Shown: positions 1 to 13,104 of the stretch, piece by piece
Layout: every line of letters starts with the position of its first letter
How positions within the stretch are numbered: position 1 is the stretch's first letter
Assembly (NCBI GenBank): GCA_034620365.1
Contig: JAQGEQ010000270.1
Location: forward strand, 62,001-126,000
Length of the DNA: 64,000 nucleotides
Reading direction: 5' to 3'
Source: Pegea sp. RAD2-039
Taxonomy: Eukaryota; Chordata; Thaliacea; Salpida; Salpidae
Made by a program: the position numbers and the translations under genes
Notes under the pieces: generated by a model
Database searches by the model: none
What the model saw: only the letters and a program-made list of their open reading frames with translations
Told to the model about the DNA's origin: nothing

Positions 1-3000
1 GAAAAGTTAATCACGTGCTAGCGGTACCTTGAGAGTCCCCAACAAGTTTGGTTTGACGAAGTTGACCATGCAGTGGTACTCACGAAGATTATTTTGAAGT
101 GGGGTACCAGTGAGGATAATTCTTCGTTTAGTTTTAATTTGATTGACATTTGAACTAAGACTGGTTTCAGAATTCTACTCAAGTAGCAACTAGTTAGCCG
201 CCAGTCAGCAACACATCAGCTGCAAACTGACCTTCAAAATATGTCCTTCATCACATATCACAATATCTGGACCAGGATCAACCAAATATGTCTTGAATTG
301 ACGGCTGAAGAATTTTTTTCGTGAATTTTTTTCGTCTACGGAACAGAGATTACGAAACATCGCGTAACCCACAATCATCACGCCCCCTTTCTTCTTCCAC
401 TCCTACAAAAATCATTTGGTTGAAAGTGAGCAGTCACTTGTTGCTTCTAGACTCACCCTGAGTGCAGTCAAACGACTATCATCTGTGTATCTAGGGATCG
501 TATCAACAGGTATCTTTCGATCGAGCTGACTGGTCCATTTAATAATTTCAGTTTGCCAATTTAACACAACCCCAGTGGGGCAGAGTACTAAAGCGCGTTG
601 TAACAATTTCAAATGTGGACAGAGAAGAACAGTGTGAAGGAAGGCGATGGCCTGAACATGACAAGTTAGTAGGATAAAGTGATGAGGATACTTTTACTTG
701 TAAGGTTTTGCCTAATCCCATGCAATGAGCAAGGATACATCCGTCCCCTTTATTCCTATTCGCTGTCTCAATGGTCTCGATGGTGTTGTTCCACAAGAAG
801 CGGACCCCTTCGATCTGATGAGGTTTTAGCACGCTCAGAAGATTCTCATCAATCTGAGTGGAAATCACTTTTTGTAATCTTAATTGATAAAAGAAGATTC
901 TTACTTCAACTTGAGGATCCTCAGAAAGTACGATTCTTGATACCTTGGAATCATCCGGTACAATTATGACCTGGAAGAAGAGTTTTGAATTTGATCTTTT
1001 CATCTGATCATCAACAACTCACTTCTTGATTTTGTAATCTCAACTTCCGCCTTCTCTCGCGAAGCTCCGCATCCCGAGTTGATTCACTTAAACCTTTCTG
1101 ATCGATGATCTTACGGATATTCCGACGACCTCCTTGAATATTACTTGGACTACTTTCGAGTTCTTCATCAATAGATCTTTTGCGCTTTTTATTCGCGGTT
1201 CGAGTCCTACTCGCAATATTCGACTGCAAACCAGACACAAATGTCGACCCAAATCTTTAGTTTGTTGATCTTCACCTGGAAGTCATCATCGGAGTTCTTC
1301 TTGAAATAGTCGGTGATGTCTTTCTTCTTCTTTTTTCGACGGATCACACAAAACTTCTCATCTTCACTTGAAGACTTCTGCTGAAAATCAAGGCGATGGT
1401 TGCAGCGGGGAGCAAACAAGTTGCTGATCACCAACCTCCTCATCTGAACTGATCCGAATCGGACTTCCAACTCCATTGTTGCTGCTTTCACCAGAAGCTG
1501 GTGACTTTTCAGATGATGAAGAAGGTGAACTAGCTCTCTTTTCAACATCTTCTTGTTTGTTGTTTTCTGTCTAAAAAGTAATCAACCAATCAGCAAGCTA
1601 GCCTCAAAAAAGATGACGAAAAAGATATCAAGTTGAAAGTTTCAATCGTGCAAATCGGCTGGTTAACTAAGTTTCGTTCTTTAGCTGATTCTATTGATTA
1701 ATTTCAACAGACATTTGTCTGAAAAAGCTAACTGAAGAAATCGTATTTATGGTGACAATTGTTTGAAAGTAGAAAATGTCAGAGAAAGAAGATACTAACT
1801 GATAACTGCGAGAAAAGTGACTGGGAGGCAGCTTCGGTCTCTGCATCTTTAGAAACATCATCAACAACAACCGGAGAATCAGATTCAATCCTTGCGCGCT
1901 TTCGCTGTGTAACATCTTGATGTGATGACATCAGAAAGAAAGTCTCGATACAAACCTTTCTATCGGATCCCTCTTCATCTGATGAGATCTGTTTTGCTCG
2001 CTTCTTGGCTGAGACGGATTTTACTTCATCTTCATCACTTTCATCAATCTTGAACTAACAACGAAATCAAGATGTAGGTGATCAATGAACCAATAAATCA
2101 GTCTCACATTAAGAAGAGGATGCCTTTTAAACTTTTTAGAAGCTTCCTTGATTTCTTCATCTTCATCGGAAGATTTACTTTCTTCCTGATCATCAACTTC
2201 ATCAGTTTTTAAATCATTTTTATGATCAGAGGCATCTTCTGTTTTTTTCATCTTTCGTGTTTCACCTAATCAATGAACGAGTCACAACAAACAGCACCAT
2301 CAACAAGCGAAATAAAATTACCATCTTTGGCTTTCGACAATAGAAAATCGACATCCTCATCATTTGACATCACCTGGTTATCACTACTACATTGACTTTC
2401 ATTAATCATATCAATAAGATTCGAAGCTGCTATGTCATCAGCAGTCATCAGCAACGACTTATCACCACTCGCCGGTTCACCAGTGGTAAAGTTGAAAGAT
2501 GTCTGAAGAAACAATTGTTGATGAGGATGAGATAGGTGATGAAGATCAGGTCACTTTGTTGGTTTTACTGGAGTCCGAATCTTCATCAGAACCACTGTCT
2601 AATATTGAGCTGCTGGAAGATTCGATTCGGCGTTTTTTGAAACTTTTTCGTCTGTTAGATTTCCTCTTCTTATCTTCTTCATCATTAAGAAAATCGTGCT
2701 CAGAAGAATAGGATGATGAAGATAAGGGAGAAGATGAATCCTCATCAGCTTGGCTCCTTCCTTTTTGTAGATTTTCTCGTGTTTTCATCGACTCGGAAAT
2801 CAAATTGAGCACTTGTGACCCAATATGATCACAATCATTTTCATCTTTATGACTTTTTTCGGAGCTTTTTGAGCTTGCAGAAGGATCTTTTTTAGTTTCT
2901 TCAGTGATATATTGTGGAGGGGACTCGGACCGGATTGTGTCAGATCCTGAAAATCACTTTATTAGCAACCAGTCCTAGTTGTTGATGATACCAACCATTT

Positions 3001-4237
3001 TTGTTGAGTTGTAAAAGATTTTGGTTTATTAAATTTGATATAATTTTTTGTTGCAAATTTATAAACTTTTTTAGTTGATTGCAATCCTTGATGGAAGGAT
3101 ATTGTTCTGGGCTAAAATTCTCTGCACACTTAAAAAGAGATTGTTTGAAGGTTAATCGATGTAAACAAAATAAATAATTTAGATATTTAACAACATTTAC
3201 AAATCTTACAACATATGAAAAGATATTTTAATCAAGATATGAAAATTCCCTTAAAAGTTACTACTAGAAAAATGTTGAACTATTACTCAATTGAAAAAAA
3301 TTTCTGCCATAGATATTTGTAAAATTGAAAACAATATTTGTATTTCTCAATGATATGTTATGAAAAGGAAAAACAGCTCACTTTTCGTAAAGACTTGTTG
3401 GTAGAACTGAGTTTAGACATTAAAGATTTAGCATCTTTTGACAATTGGTCTGCAAAAGATAAAGATGTAATTTTTGTGACATTTATACAACTTGGAATAA
3501 ATACCAGTAGAAAATGCAACTTCCATTCCACTGTTTTTAATACTAACCACCGAACTGGTGGCAATATTTTCTTGGATTTGTTTATCTTTTATAGCAGCTT
3601 TTTCAATTTTTTTCTTTTGAAGCTTAAATAAATAGAATTTGTAAGAAAATATGCAGACTATGTTTTAATAAAAACGAACTTCATGATTTTGTAACAAAGC
3701 AATTGCTCGAAAATATTTTTCTTGTAAAGATTTAATTGGCGTAGGATCACATATTAAACAATTCCAATTATTCGATTTAACAGCAAGTTTAAAGTCAGAT
3801 CTTGAAAGGTTCGATTTGATACACTTTCTAAAGAAATAAACAATTAAGTAAATCATCATTAAACTAATGTAAATTGTGTAATGTAAACCTGCAAAAAACA
3901 TTTTCACAATTGTCACACATCAGTAAGACACCACCATCGGCGCACCACCTACAAAATTTATCCGTACCATCTTCATCTTTAGTAAAATCTCCTCTACCAT
4001 AGTAACCAAAACAAGTCTATAAAATTGAAGTTCACAAAATTGATACTCTGGATTTTAGTGAATGTTTTTGACATGGTAACAAAAATGTTAATCAATAACC
4101 TCAATAGCACTTACTCTGCATAAAACCACTTTCAAAACTGGATGGGCATATAAACTTTTCCGTATTTTTGGAAAAACTTGAGTATTACATATAGTACAGT
4201 TGACTGAAGATTCTAAAAAATCATTTTGACTTTTCAT
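1..4237 (-). CDS. ATRX: ATRX chromatin remodeller (ADD domain + SNF2 helicase), 3' end cut by window edge
   Basis: ATP-dependent nuclear remodeller; in other animals ATRX reads histone H3 through its ADD domain and acts at heterochromatin. The start ATG (4237) opens directly on the ADD zinc finger: exon 4115-4237 carries NCTICNTQ, exon 3889-4016 FCRWCADGG and CDNC, exon 3680-3827 WNCLICDP. Exons between about 3.6 and 1.2 kb encode acidic, Ser/Asp/Glu/Lys-rich low-complexity protein; I could not fix every boundary there. Exon 1023-1235 has the conserved GRRNIRKI block. Helicase exons: 698-970 ([13 protein letters not shown], Walker A GLGKT), 457-651 ([13 protein letters not shown]), 232-402 (DEGH box) and 28-174 ([14 protein letters not shown]). 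Exon 28-174 uses the acceptor ending at 175, giving a phase-0 join and the family-like ILK-NSETS. Later helicase motifs lie outside the window. The N-terminus before ADD is much shorter than in vertebrate ATRX. An acceptor-like site lies just upstream of the ATG. Confidence 0.93.
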
Positions 4238-7200
4238 TATTGGCCTTAAGGTTTACTTTCTGCCTCAAATAAATAATATAATTTACTTTGAAAACACAAA
4301 TATGTTGATCTGAATAACATAACTATATAAATTATGAATATTTTAGAGATTTTTGAATCTAAAAAGTATTTTGATAGATTTATAGCATAAATAAAAGTTA
4401 TAATTATCATATAAAAATATAAATATTTTAAATAGCCTGCTTAAAATAATATCTATAAAATCTTTACAACTATGTAAGTTAAATAAATTTTTGAAGTTTT
4501 CAACAACAAAAGTTTATTTATTTTTTCACCATTCTATAAATAATAACCTTGATTAGTCATATATCAAATACCTAGTCATATATACCAGATTCCTAGTCTA
4601 AACTAATTAATGATCAAACTATAATTAATCTAATAAAGTTTTCACTGAAAGTTTTCTCTAGTTCAGCTACATATGTAAATAAACTAACCAAAAAAAGTTG
4701 AAAAGGTTTTTATGTCACCATCGGTTTGAGTATTTAATGAGTCACCCATCAGAAAAAATTATAAAAGTTTAAAAATCTAAAGAATGCAAAATAATTTATA
4801 AATCTATAAAAAATGATTGCAGAAGATTGTTTAATGAAATAATATATTATCACAAAATAAATTTCTAATAATATTTAATTGTTGCTATTTATTACTTTTC
4901 TTGATTAAAAATAAACGAAAATGTAGAAGTATTATATATGTAGAAGAAAAATTTATAATAAGTCCCCTCAATTTGTTTAAATTAATAAATTATCAAATAC
5001 TATAAAAAAATCAAATATTTGATAGTGGTCGAAAACACTAAATATGCTTCAAACATATTACTTCATAAACATAATCAGTAATAACAAAAATAGTTGATTA
5101 ATAAGTGAAATAAAAAAGTTTACAATTTTTAAAAAACTTTACAATTTTTAAAAAACTTTCTACTTGCAATTCTCTTGGTGATCTATATCATAAATTTTCT
5201 GTTTAAATATTTGTACCACTGAATAAGTTCTCAGTCAGTTAAAGAACTTTTATTAGCATTATCTAAAATGATCAATTTTTATATAAACAAATGCAACTAT
5301 ACATTAAAATATTATATGCATAATAAGTATTTATATTTTTACTTTTTAACTAAAAGATTAAGCAGAAAGCTAACAAAAAAAATTACAACATAATACATAC
5401 TATGAGTAAACATTTAAAAATTTCTAACTTATTCTTAGAGTATGAAAATTATTACTATTTATTTTTAACTTTTTATGAATTTTTTTGCCAATATGGCAGT
5501 CAAAAACATTTCATAAACAACAAAAGCTTAAGAAAAATTTACCAAGATATGATAACATTTAACCATTCAACTATTTAAGATAACAAAATAATTTAAGATA
5601 AAATTACCAAAGAATTTGACAAAAGACATATATAATCTAATTTATCTATCACATAGAGACTGTAAAAACAATTTTAACTACCTACTAAAATAGTTACAGA
5701 AAAAACTTTAAAAATGTACTCAACCATAAGACCCATAAACGAGAGCCAGACGATCAAAATTTCCTACCTACAAATATAGCAAAGAGCGCGAATTCTACTA
5801 AACCCAATTTTGTCTTGTGAAAATAACGTGGCCCCTTGTATTCCTACTTTCAAAATAATCTTATCTTTTAGAATAAATACTGTTAAGACCCGGTACAACT
5901 AAGATAAAAACGGTTTGCAATCTTTAGCTTATAGTTATATTTCCTGCGCAAGGTTTATCTATTATCTGCAATGACCAAAATGAAAATTCATAATTACTTC
6001 AGTTCAATAAAAAATAATGCTACTGGGTTCAATAGAAGCCTGTCAAAATGGTTTAACCTATTCTTACTTAAATTGTGAGTAAATAGGTAAACCATTACTC
6101 ATCGAAAACTCCAAAACCCTAACAAACTGTCTTAATATCAAGCAATTTTAGTTGCTTTCTTTATCACAACGCATAGTATTTTTATAAATCAGGTAGTTTC
6201 TATGAAAACTAACTTTTGACAGCGAGAGTGTAATAAATAAAAAGAATGTGCAAATATTCACCATACGAGCCTTAATGTACTAAACAGTTTTATCACAAAA
6301 AACCTTTCTTGCGAATTCAAGCATGATATTAAAATTTTCAGAGACAATACTCGGAAGTGAGTACATACTGAAAAGCCTAGACATTTAAGTCCGAAAAAAA
6401 GTTTGAAGATGGCTCCACTAAGCTAAAGACAGAATGATTGAAAATGAAAATTTAGGCCTAACAAGCTTAAGCTTGCTAAGTATTAGATGCAAACCGACGT
6501 GTTCCGGAAAATAATTAAAAACAATTTTATCAAAGAAAAAATTGCAAAGAAAATTGCAAGAATCCTTAGGAAGAATATTCTGTTCGAGTCATCTGCTCAC
6601 ATCTTTTAGATTTGAAAACCGTCCAAGCCACAAGACTATAAATGATTGAAAGAAGGGCTTCAAACTCTGGAAAGTTCTGACAAAAATGAGAATGAAAGTT
6701 GGATTTCTGAAATACCTTAGTGCGAAGCTAGCTAAAGAAATTTATTCGTAGCTTCATTCACAAACACAAGATTTTGTGGGTCAACCTCTTGTGGTTCAAC
6801 TTCAATATAAAATCATTGTAAGGTTTTAGCCTTAGATATATGAAAATTTTAAAAATATTTTTTGTTCTTTTGAAGCTTCCCATATTTAAACATAGAAACA
6901 TTTTTAATTTTGAAAATTTGTAATATTTTGCTATAAAACAAATTGAAACTTGTCAAAGGTTGTATAAATTTGTTTTATTCTCAAATTTTGTCAAACACGG
7001 TCAGGAGTACTACTTTTTTGCTAAAATAGTTATTGATCAAAAAGTATTATGAGGGCTGCAAAAAAATCAAATATTTTTGTATTTCTTACTTTTCTTCAAC
7101 TTCTCTTTTACATTTTGGATGGTTCTTCTCAAAACTAAAATGAGCCTCATCTTTAGTCTACAGTATCTTGATCAAATCTGTTATTATTTTGCCAAAAGCT

Positions 7201-9998
7201 TTCATTTTTATAGATGACACAAGAGCCAGCCACAAAATATAAATCATCCGAATTTAATAGAATTTAATAAAAGTATTCTCGCTATTATTTATTAATAAGT
7301 TTTTCGCTCATTTGGATATAAGATATTTTATGATATTTATTCATTTTGAAAAACATTATACTTTTTTGAGACGAACTTCCTAGGCTGAAGCAGTATTGGA
7401 AGGGAGTTGATAGCATTACTTCCTTCCAGTCTGTGCAAGGGATTCTATTATAGTAAAAGCAGCTAACGCTCAACTACCTTTACTCTGTTGATCTGATGGT
7501 CAGTGATACGGCCTAATGAGCTTGGACAGTGACATCAATAGGTTTTCTGCTTGAGTTTACTCTTATAGCCTTTGTTTTTTTAATCTAAGCACAGGGCTAT
7601 TCAGTCATAGGTGGGGAGATGCTTTCCTTGGTCGATAGGTGGCGTCAGAAAGCGTGGTATACCGTATTTTCGAAGATGAGCTAGGATTCAAATTCACGTT
7701 TTCAAAGCACTATGAATAAGCTTTAATCGACTCGACCGCTCATCCTAATGTCTTAGACTAACCTCTGACTAACTAGCTTGGCAAGTTTTAGCTTCTTCAA
7801 CCTTGATTCTTCAGCCCTCTATCTCATGGTAATGTTTTTAAGATTCTATCGATTTTGTGACTATTTTTTGTTGATTAATAATGGTAAAGTCAGTCTTATT
7901 CTAATTGCATTTCAGAGGCTATCATTTGTAAGTCAAAATTATTAGCACGACTAGCAAAGCAACTTTGTGTAGTAAGGTAGAAAAACTCAACGAGATAGTA
8001 GATTTATACCTTTAAAACTTGTCGGCCAAAACAGTTTACTAAGAAATTGTTTTTAAAATATTATCAGTAAAAGTCTAGTCTTTGATGGTTGAGGCTGTAT
8101 CAAGTTTAAAGTTCGAGCCTAGTTGTATTTATTTTAAAAGCATGTATTTCAAGATGTTTAGGATTAAACACATCTATGAAATTGATACATATATTTTAAG
8201 TTTTATTTAAGAATGACTCAAAATAATGTTATTCTATACCTACACCAAAATATGTAAGATAAGAGCGTATCTAACAAAAGATAAATTCTAAGTAAAGAAA
8301 ATCTTAAAAGTAAAACAAGGTGTTTAATTACTGTATACAGTGGTTTTTACATCTTCTTGAACTACCATATCAGTTTAAAAATCTCTATGCTACTACACAG
8401 CTTATTGTAGTATTTACTTTAAATATTTAAACTTGGCAAGTTCATTCTGTCATCTGTAAAAAACTGAGTTTATACTTCTATATCTTATTGCTTTTATATG
8501 TAGCCACCGCCAAAACTTTTATTAAAAATAATAATAGAAAAATTATTCTTATTTTCTAAATTGATTTCTCGCATTTTTAAAGATGCATTTTAGCTTTTAC
8601 TTAACTGATCTAGCAAAGTAACTTTTTGACACGTCGCATTTAGAAAATATTGTTAGCTTCTTATTTGTTGGCAGCTTTCTATAACTCACTGTTTAAGCAA
8701 TTTGTATATACTTCAACTTAATTTATTGCTGTGAAATGGAATTATTTATTTTCGTGTTTTAGTTTTTAAAGAGTTTGTAATTTTTAATTTATACCTATTT
8801 TTTTTTATTCAGTTTAATTGTTTTATTTTATAATTATCCTAATTTCTTATATATAGCATAATGTATAACATTATCCAAATCTGATTAATTTATCTTTTTA
8901 AATCATAAATCTATTAGTATTTTTTAATTTAAAATGCTTTAATAAAAATCTAATTGATAAATTTGAAAAATATAACAAATTAATTATTATTACTAATTTT
9001 TTGATATTTTCTTTTTTGATATTATAATGTTAGTTAGAATGCATTTCTACAAAATCTTTAAATTTATAACATTTTTATCTTAAATAACTTAATTTCTTCT
9101 TTATTTTTTATTTATAATCTAAAAAAGACTCCAGATGCTTTCACTATATTTTAATTAATAAATTCTACCTTGAAAATCTTAATTATGTTTGAAAGTTATT
9201 TTTTAGGATTGCTTTTATTAGAATTTTTTATTTATTTAGTAATTAATAAAAGTAAATGATTATTATAATTATTTTCCTCATGATTTGATCATATTATCTT
9301 TACTATATTGGCTTTTCTTACTATTTATAATTATTTTTACAGTTTATTCTATTAGAGTAAAGTTTTCATTTATTTACTTATATATTTGCTTAATTATTGT
9401 TTATTAAATGGCTTAAATGAGAAATTTTTATTATTTATCAAAAATTTTATTGACAATCATCTAGTACTTTATAAATGATCTATTTTTAGTATAGTTTATA
9501 TATTTGTTTTAATAGAAATTTATTTAATGCATGGATGCAGATATCGTATATGATGCAGACTCATATAGCTCTTATAGCAAACACAACACAAAATGAGTGC
9601 AGAAAACTAAAAGTAAAAAAAGTCCTAAATACCACCATTTAACATCATTAATGTAGACTTATCCATTAAAAAACATAAAAATAAGTGATTGGGTTTAGTT
9701 TTAGGGTTTATTTATTGCGAAGTAGAAAACCATTTTGGTTTATGTCAAGTTGACTAAAACAACTATATTACAATATGACCAAAAAAATGACTATCATTCT
9801 AACTAAATGAGGATAATTCTTATTTCTTAGCAGGTGATGATTACAACTTACTGAAGACCAACATGTGACAACTAACTTTTAGCTATAAATTATATAGAAT
9901 TATCTTAAATTTTACTTTTTGGTTAGAAAAAACAGTTTTTGTTTGATAATTATAATTTATATTTTCATTAACTATTCAGGTTTAAAATTAAACATATT
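4238..9998. other. AT-rich intergenic stretch between ATRX and TMED10
   Basis: About 5.8 kb between the divergent ATRX (minus) and TMED10 (plus) genes. I see no coding exon chain, no conserved protein fragment and no long open frame. It contains a short tandem duplication near 5118-5157 (a roughly 20-bp unit ending in TTTTTAAAAAACTT, twice) and the tRNA-like element at 7675-7744. It presumably holds the 5' regulatory sequence of both genes, but no specific element can be named. Confidence 0.6.
7675..7744 (-). pseudogene. tRNA-Ser(UGA)-like relic, possibly the head of a SINE
   Basis: Read on the minus strand, 70 nt begin with GATGAGC and end with GCTCATC, a perfect 7-bp acceptor-type stem. 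Inside are a tRNA-Ser-like A box (GGTCGAGTCGATTAA) and a B-box-like ATTTGAATCC just before the 3' acceptor half. The segment TTTGAAA could be the remnant of a UGA anticodon loop. The anticodon stem does not pair, the T stem is imperfect and no long variable arm remains, so this is not a working tRNA gene. The surrounding 7.5-7.8 kb is visibly less AT-rich than its flanks, as a SINE body would be. Chance similarity is possible. Confidence 0.35.
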
Positions 9999-10628
9999 TT
10001 GATGATGTCTACTTGTGTTTTGAAAGGCATTTTTTGCCTATTTTTTTTCAACTTTGCTCAAGGGATGTATTTCAATCTACCAATAAACAGTGAAAAATGT
10101 TTACGTGAAGAAATTCATGAGGGTGTGCTTGTAAAAGGTGAATATGAAATATCTGCTGCTCCAGTACAAGATGCCAAAGTCCATATAAAAGTAACTGATT
10201 CAAATGGACATGTCCTATATCAAAAAGAGGATGCCACAACTGGAAAGTTTGCCTTTACAACTGATGAATATGATATGTTTCAAATTTGTTTTACTAGTAA
10301 ATCACCAAGTAATATCAAAGCAATTCAAACAGTGAAACTAGCAATGAAGCGTGGATCTGAAGCTAAGCATATGGATGATTCTGAAGATTCAAAGCAGCTT
10401 AAACCATTAGAAACAGAGCTAGGAAGATTAGAAGAACTTTCTACATCAATTGCAAATGCATTCTTCTACATGAAAACTCGTGAAGAAGAAATGAGGGGTA
10501 CAAATGAATCTACTAACTCACGTGTTCTCTACTTTAGTGCATTTTCAATGCTATGCTTGGTTGGCTTGGCTACATGGCAAGTGCTTTACCTTCGCAAGTT
10601 TTTCAAATCTAAGAAGCTCATTGAATAA
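9999..10628 (+). CDS. TMED10: TMED10, p24-delta family cargo receptor
   Basis: Type I membrane protein of the early secretory pathway that packages cargo into COPII/COPI vesicles. The 209-residue frame has a signal peptide (roughly residues 1-22), a GOLD domain beginning [12 protein letters not shown] with the paired cysteine in FQICF, a coiled-coil stretch (about 125-165), one membrane segment (about 176-197) and a short cytosolic tail with the FF motif and di-lysine end KSKKLIE, typical of COPI binding. Two in-frame ATGs lie at the start; either could be used. The coding region has no intron although every neighbour is multi-exon, so a retrocopy origin or intron loss is possible. The sequence is intact and looks functional. 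A good acceptor-like site (CTATTCAG) lies about 23 nt before the ATG, suggesting a 5'UTR intron or a spliced leader. Confidence 0.95.
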   Translation: MMMSTCVLKGIFCLFFFNFAQGMYFNLPINSEKCLREEIHEGVLVKGEYEISAAPVQDAKVHIKVTDSNGHVLYQKEDATTGKFAFTTDEYDMFQICFTSKSPSNIKAIQTVKLAMKRGSEAKHMDDSEDSKQLKPLETELGRLEELSTSIANAFFYMKTREEEMRGTNESTNSRVLYFSAFSMLCLVGLATWQVLYLRKFFKSKKLIE

Positions 10629-11735
10629 AATGATAGAAATCTTATTTTCAACTAAACATAAACTTTCACTATTTTCTTATTCTATATAGTCTATGGCTAT
10701 AAGCCATTTGGCTACTAGAGATCTTGGCTAGTTCATTCTTTTTTGTTCCTACAAATTCTAGGATTTTATGTAATTTGATTAAGACTTTCAATTTTGTAGT
10801 GAACATGATTAATTTTTAACCATTTTCATCATATATTGAAGATGTTGATTTATTTCAAGATTTTCAATTCAAAAGATAGTAATGAGAATAATCACATTAA
10901 GATATTTTAGGTTTGATAAATCATTTCAATTAATATTTTTCACTTCTGTTCACCAAATAGTTTTATAAACGAAGCTTCATCTAACCTGGTTGCTGCTGAA
11001 TTGATTTTAAATCTCTTCTAATTGATAGTTGTTGCATCTGTTTTTGATGTGCCTTTTGTTATATATGAAAACTTAACATTTAATTATGTTGACTTTTCAA
11101 GCTTATGTATATAAGAAAGGCTAATTCAATGAATATATAATATCTATACAATTTACGCTTAAACAAGTTCTTTATATTTAATAAGCTCTTATTTATTTCA
11201 AAATATTTTGCATAATTTTTTGATAAAATGGTATATTGTTTGCTCTGGTGAAATTTAATAACATTTTGGCAAATGTGTATGTTAAAATAAAAGGTTTAGT
11301 TTACTTTAATGTTGGTATTCTCTGAAAAATACTATGTTTTGAAGTTTTATTTCAGTATGCAGTCGTTGATTTAGTAATTCAATGTAGGCTTGTAGACTGT
11401 TAATCGCTATAATAATTTTATTCTTTCTTCTGTTAATTCTTTTTTTCAATAAGCAAATTTTGAAAAGTGCTTATAACTGAATCAATCGCAGACCATCTAT
11501 TAGATGGTAATTATATAGTTTCTTCTGTAAGATTTTAAGTGTTTCATTTATCGATTGACTTTAGAATGTGGTGTCAGAATTTTGTTTTCTTTGATCTTAA
11601 CTTTATTATTTAAAACATGGATTTTAATTTAAGGGATTCAAACTTTGTGATAGGAATTTGGTAAACTGTTTCTGCTTTTGTTTACGTTTAGGAAAGCAAA
11701 TTTTGTAGAGTAGCTGTAAAGTAACTGTGTCTTAA
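10629..11735 (+). other. TMED10 3' flank and intergenic spacer
   Basis: About 1.1 kb between TMED10 and USE1 on the same strand. No coding exon is seen. Several AATAAA-type hexamers occur (for example near 11286) and may serve TMED10. An acceptor-like GTTTAG at about 11691 precedes the USE1 start by roughly 45 nt. Confidence 0.5.
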
Positions 11736-13104
11736 ATGGATGATGAAAAATCCCAGTTTCTTGATGGCTTACAAATTTTGAGTAAAAAGTTGTCTTATCA
11801 CAACCAACCAAATACTGACATTTTACAAAAGGTTTGATTATTCTTAGCTTTTTAGTATTTGTCTGTTATTTTTAATTTGAATTTTTGATATTTGTGTAAA
11901 ATGAGAAAAATAAACAGTTTTTTAGCTTTACAAAATGTACATAGTACCTTGATTAGAACAATGAGTCATTAAACAGTCTTATCGTATCTTACAGGAATTT
12001 GAAGAAGCGGAAAAAGAATTTAAAAGATTAAAGATTGAAGACAAGTATTTGATTATTTTGTTTTTATTAAACCAATTTTGACCTTTAATTTTTGTTTTGA
12101 TATAAGTTGATTGATTTCTTTTAATTTTATCATTTTGTTAGGTTACTTGGTCATGAAATAACCAGTACAAACAAAATAATTGAAGATTTAAGGCTTACCC
12201 TAAAAAAACATTCTGTAAGTTTTTTTGTCTGATACTAAAATGAATTTTCAAGAAATGTAAAAATTGTTTTGTTTTGTATTTCAGTCAGTTGATTCGCCAA
12301 CTAAAAGCTCGTTGATGAAATTTCTTTTTACTAGTAAGCTAGTTTTTAGCCCCTTAAATGTTCTACAAATTTAATAGATTTTTGTAAATAGATCCAGCAA
12401 CTAAACAATCTAATCGAGCTCAGTTGTTTGCAAGTGAAAAAAAAGAACTTTTGCATTCTGTGAGTATATCTTCCTAAATTTCAACTTTTGCTTTTTTGTT
12501 AATGAAATCTAAAAACTAAAACATTATTTGAAATATTCTGATTTTTTGTTTTAGAGCAAAGCAGATGAATCAAGTTTGCGGAGGAGGTTAGTATGGTGGA
12601 GAACTTCTATTTGACTGAAACATTAGTACTTGATGTGTATTAGAAACACTTCAGCAAACAATGACGGAGTAATTCACCATGAAAAGATGCAAGATAAAAT
12701 CGCAGATGACATGATCTCGTTGACCAAAATTCTCAAACATAATATTTCAGCTTCTGGTGAAATTATCAAGAAAGATATTAAGGTTGAAGACTTCTGAGAG
12801 ATTGTTTTGTTTGTTGAATCAATTTAGTAAATAAAAGGAAAAATTCATAAAATAGTTGTTTAAAACCTAATCAAGATTTAATTTTGTTATTTTTAGTTAA
12901 TATTTTTGTTTATTTCAGATGCTGAATCACATAACTGCAAATACTGATACAAACTTGAGAAACTTAAAAAAAGAAAATCAGAAATTAGATGCAGAAAAAA
13001 ACAAAGGTTCTTGCTGGCTTTGTGTATTAATAGGTCTTGTTTCTTTTATTTTTGTTTTTATGATATTCTTCATTAGATTTTTTCCTAAACCTCGTCAAAA
13101 TTAA
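11736..13104 (+). CDS. USE1: USE1, ER SNARE for Golgi-to-ER retrograde fusion
   Basis: Tail-anchored Qc-type SNARE acting with Sec20 (BNIP1), syntaxin-18 and Sec22 in fusion of COPI vesicles with the ER. Eight exons join in frame to about 230 residues: 11736-11831, 11995-12044, 12142-12214, 12285-12333, 12392-12459, 12555-12586, 12644-12782 and 12919-13104. Several introns are under 70 bp. The N-terminal half is helical and charged. Exons 7-8 give the SNARE helix from IADDMISLTKILKHN to NLRNLKKENQKLD. The last exon carries the C-terminal membrane anchor (about 20 hydrophobic residues) and the short lumenal end FIRFFPKPRQN, closely matching the family's FIR-P ending. Length is near the usual 230-260 residues. 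It sits just downstream of TMED10, another COPI-route protein, but 1.1 kb apart, so not an operon by spacing. Confidence 0.92.

Noticed and set aside
679..969. 96-codon plus-strand frame
   Set aside because: Antisense shadow of the ATRX helicase exon at 698-970.
11736..13104. SEC20/BNIP1 instead of USE1
   Set aside because: The SNARE helix, the FIRFFP-type C-terminus and the length fit USE1 better; no BH3-like or Sec20-type features were seen.
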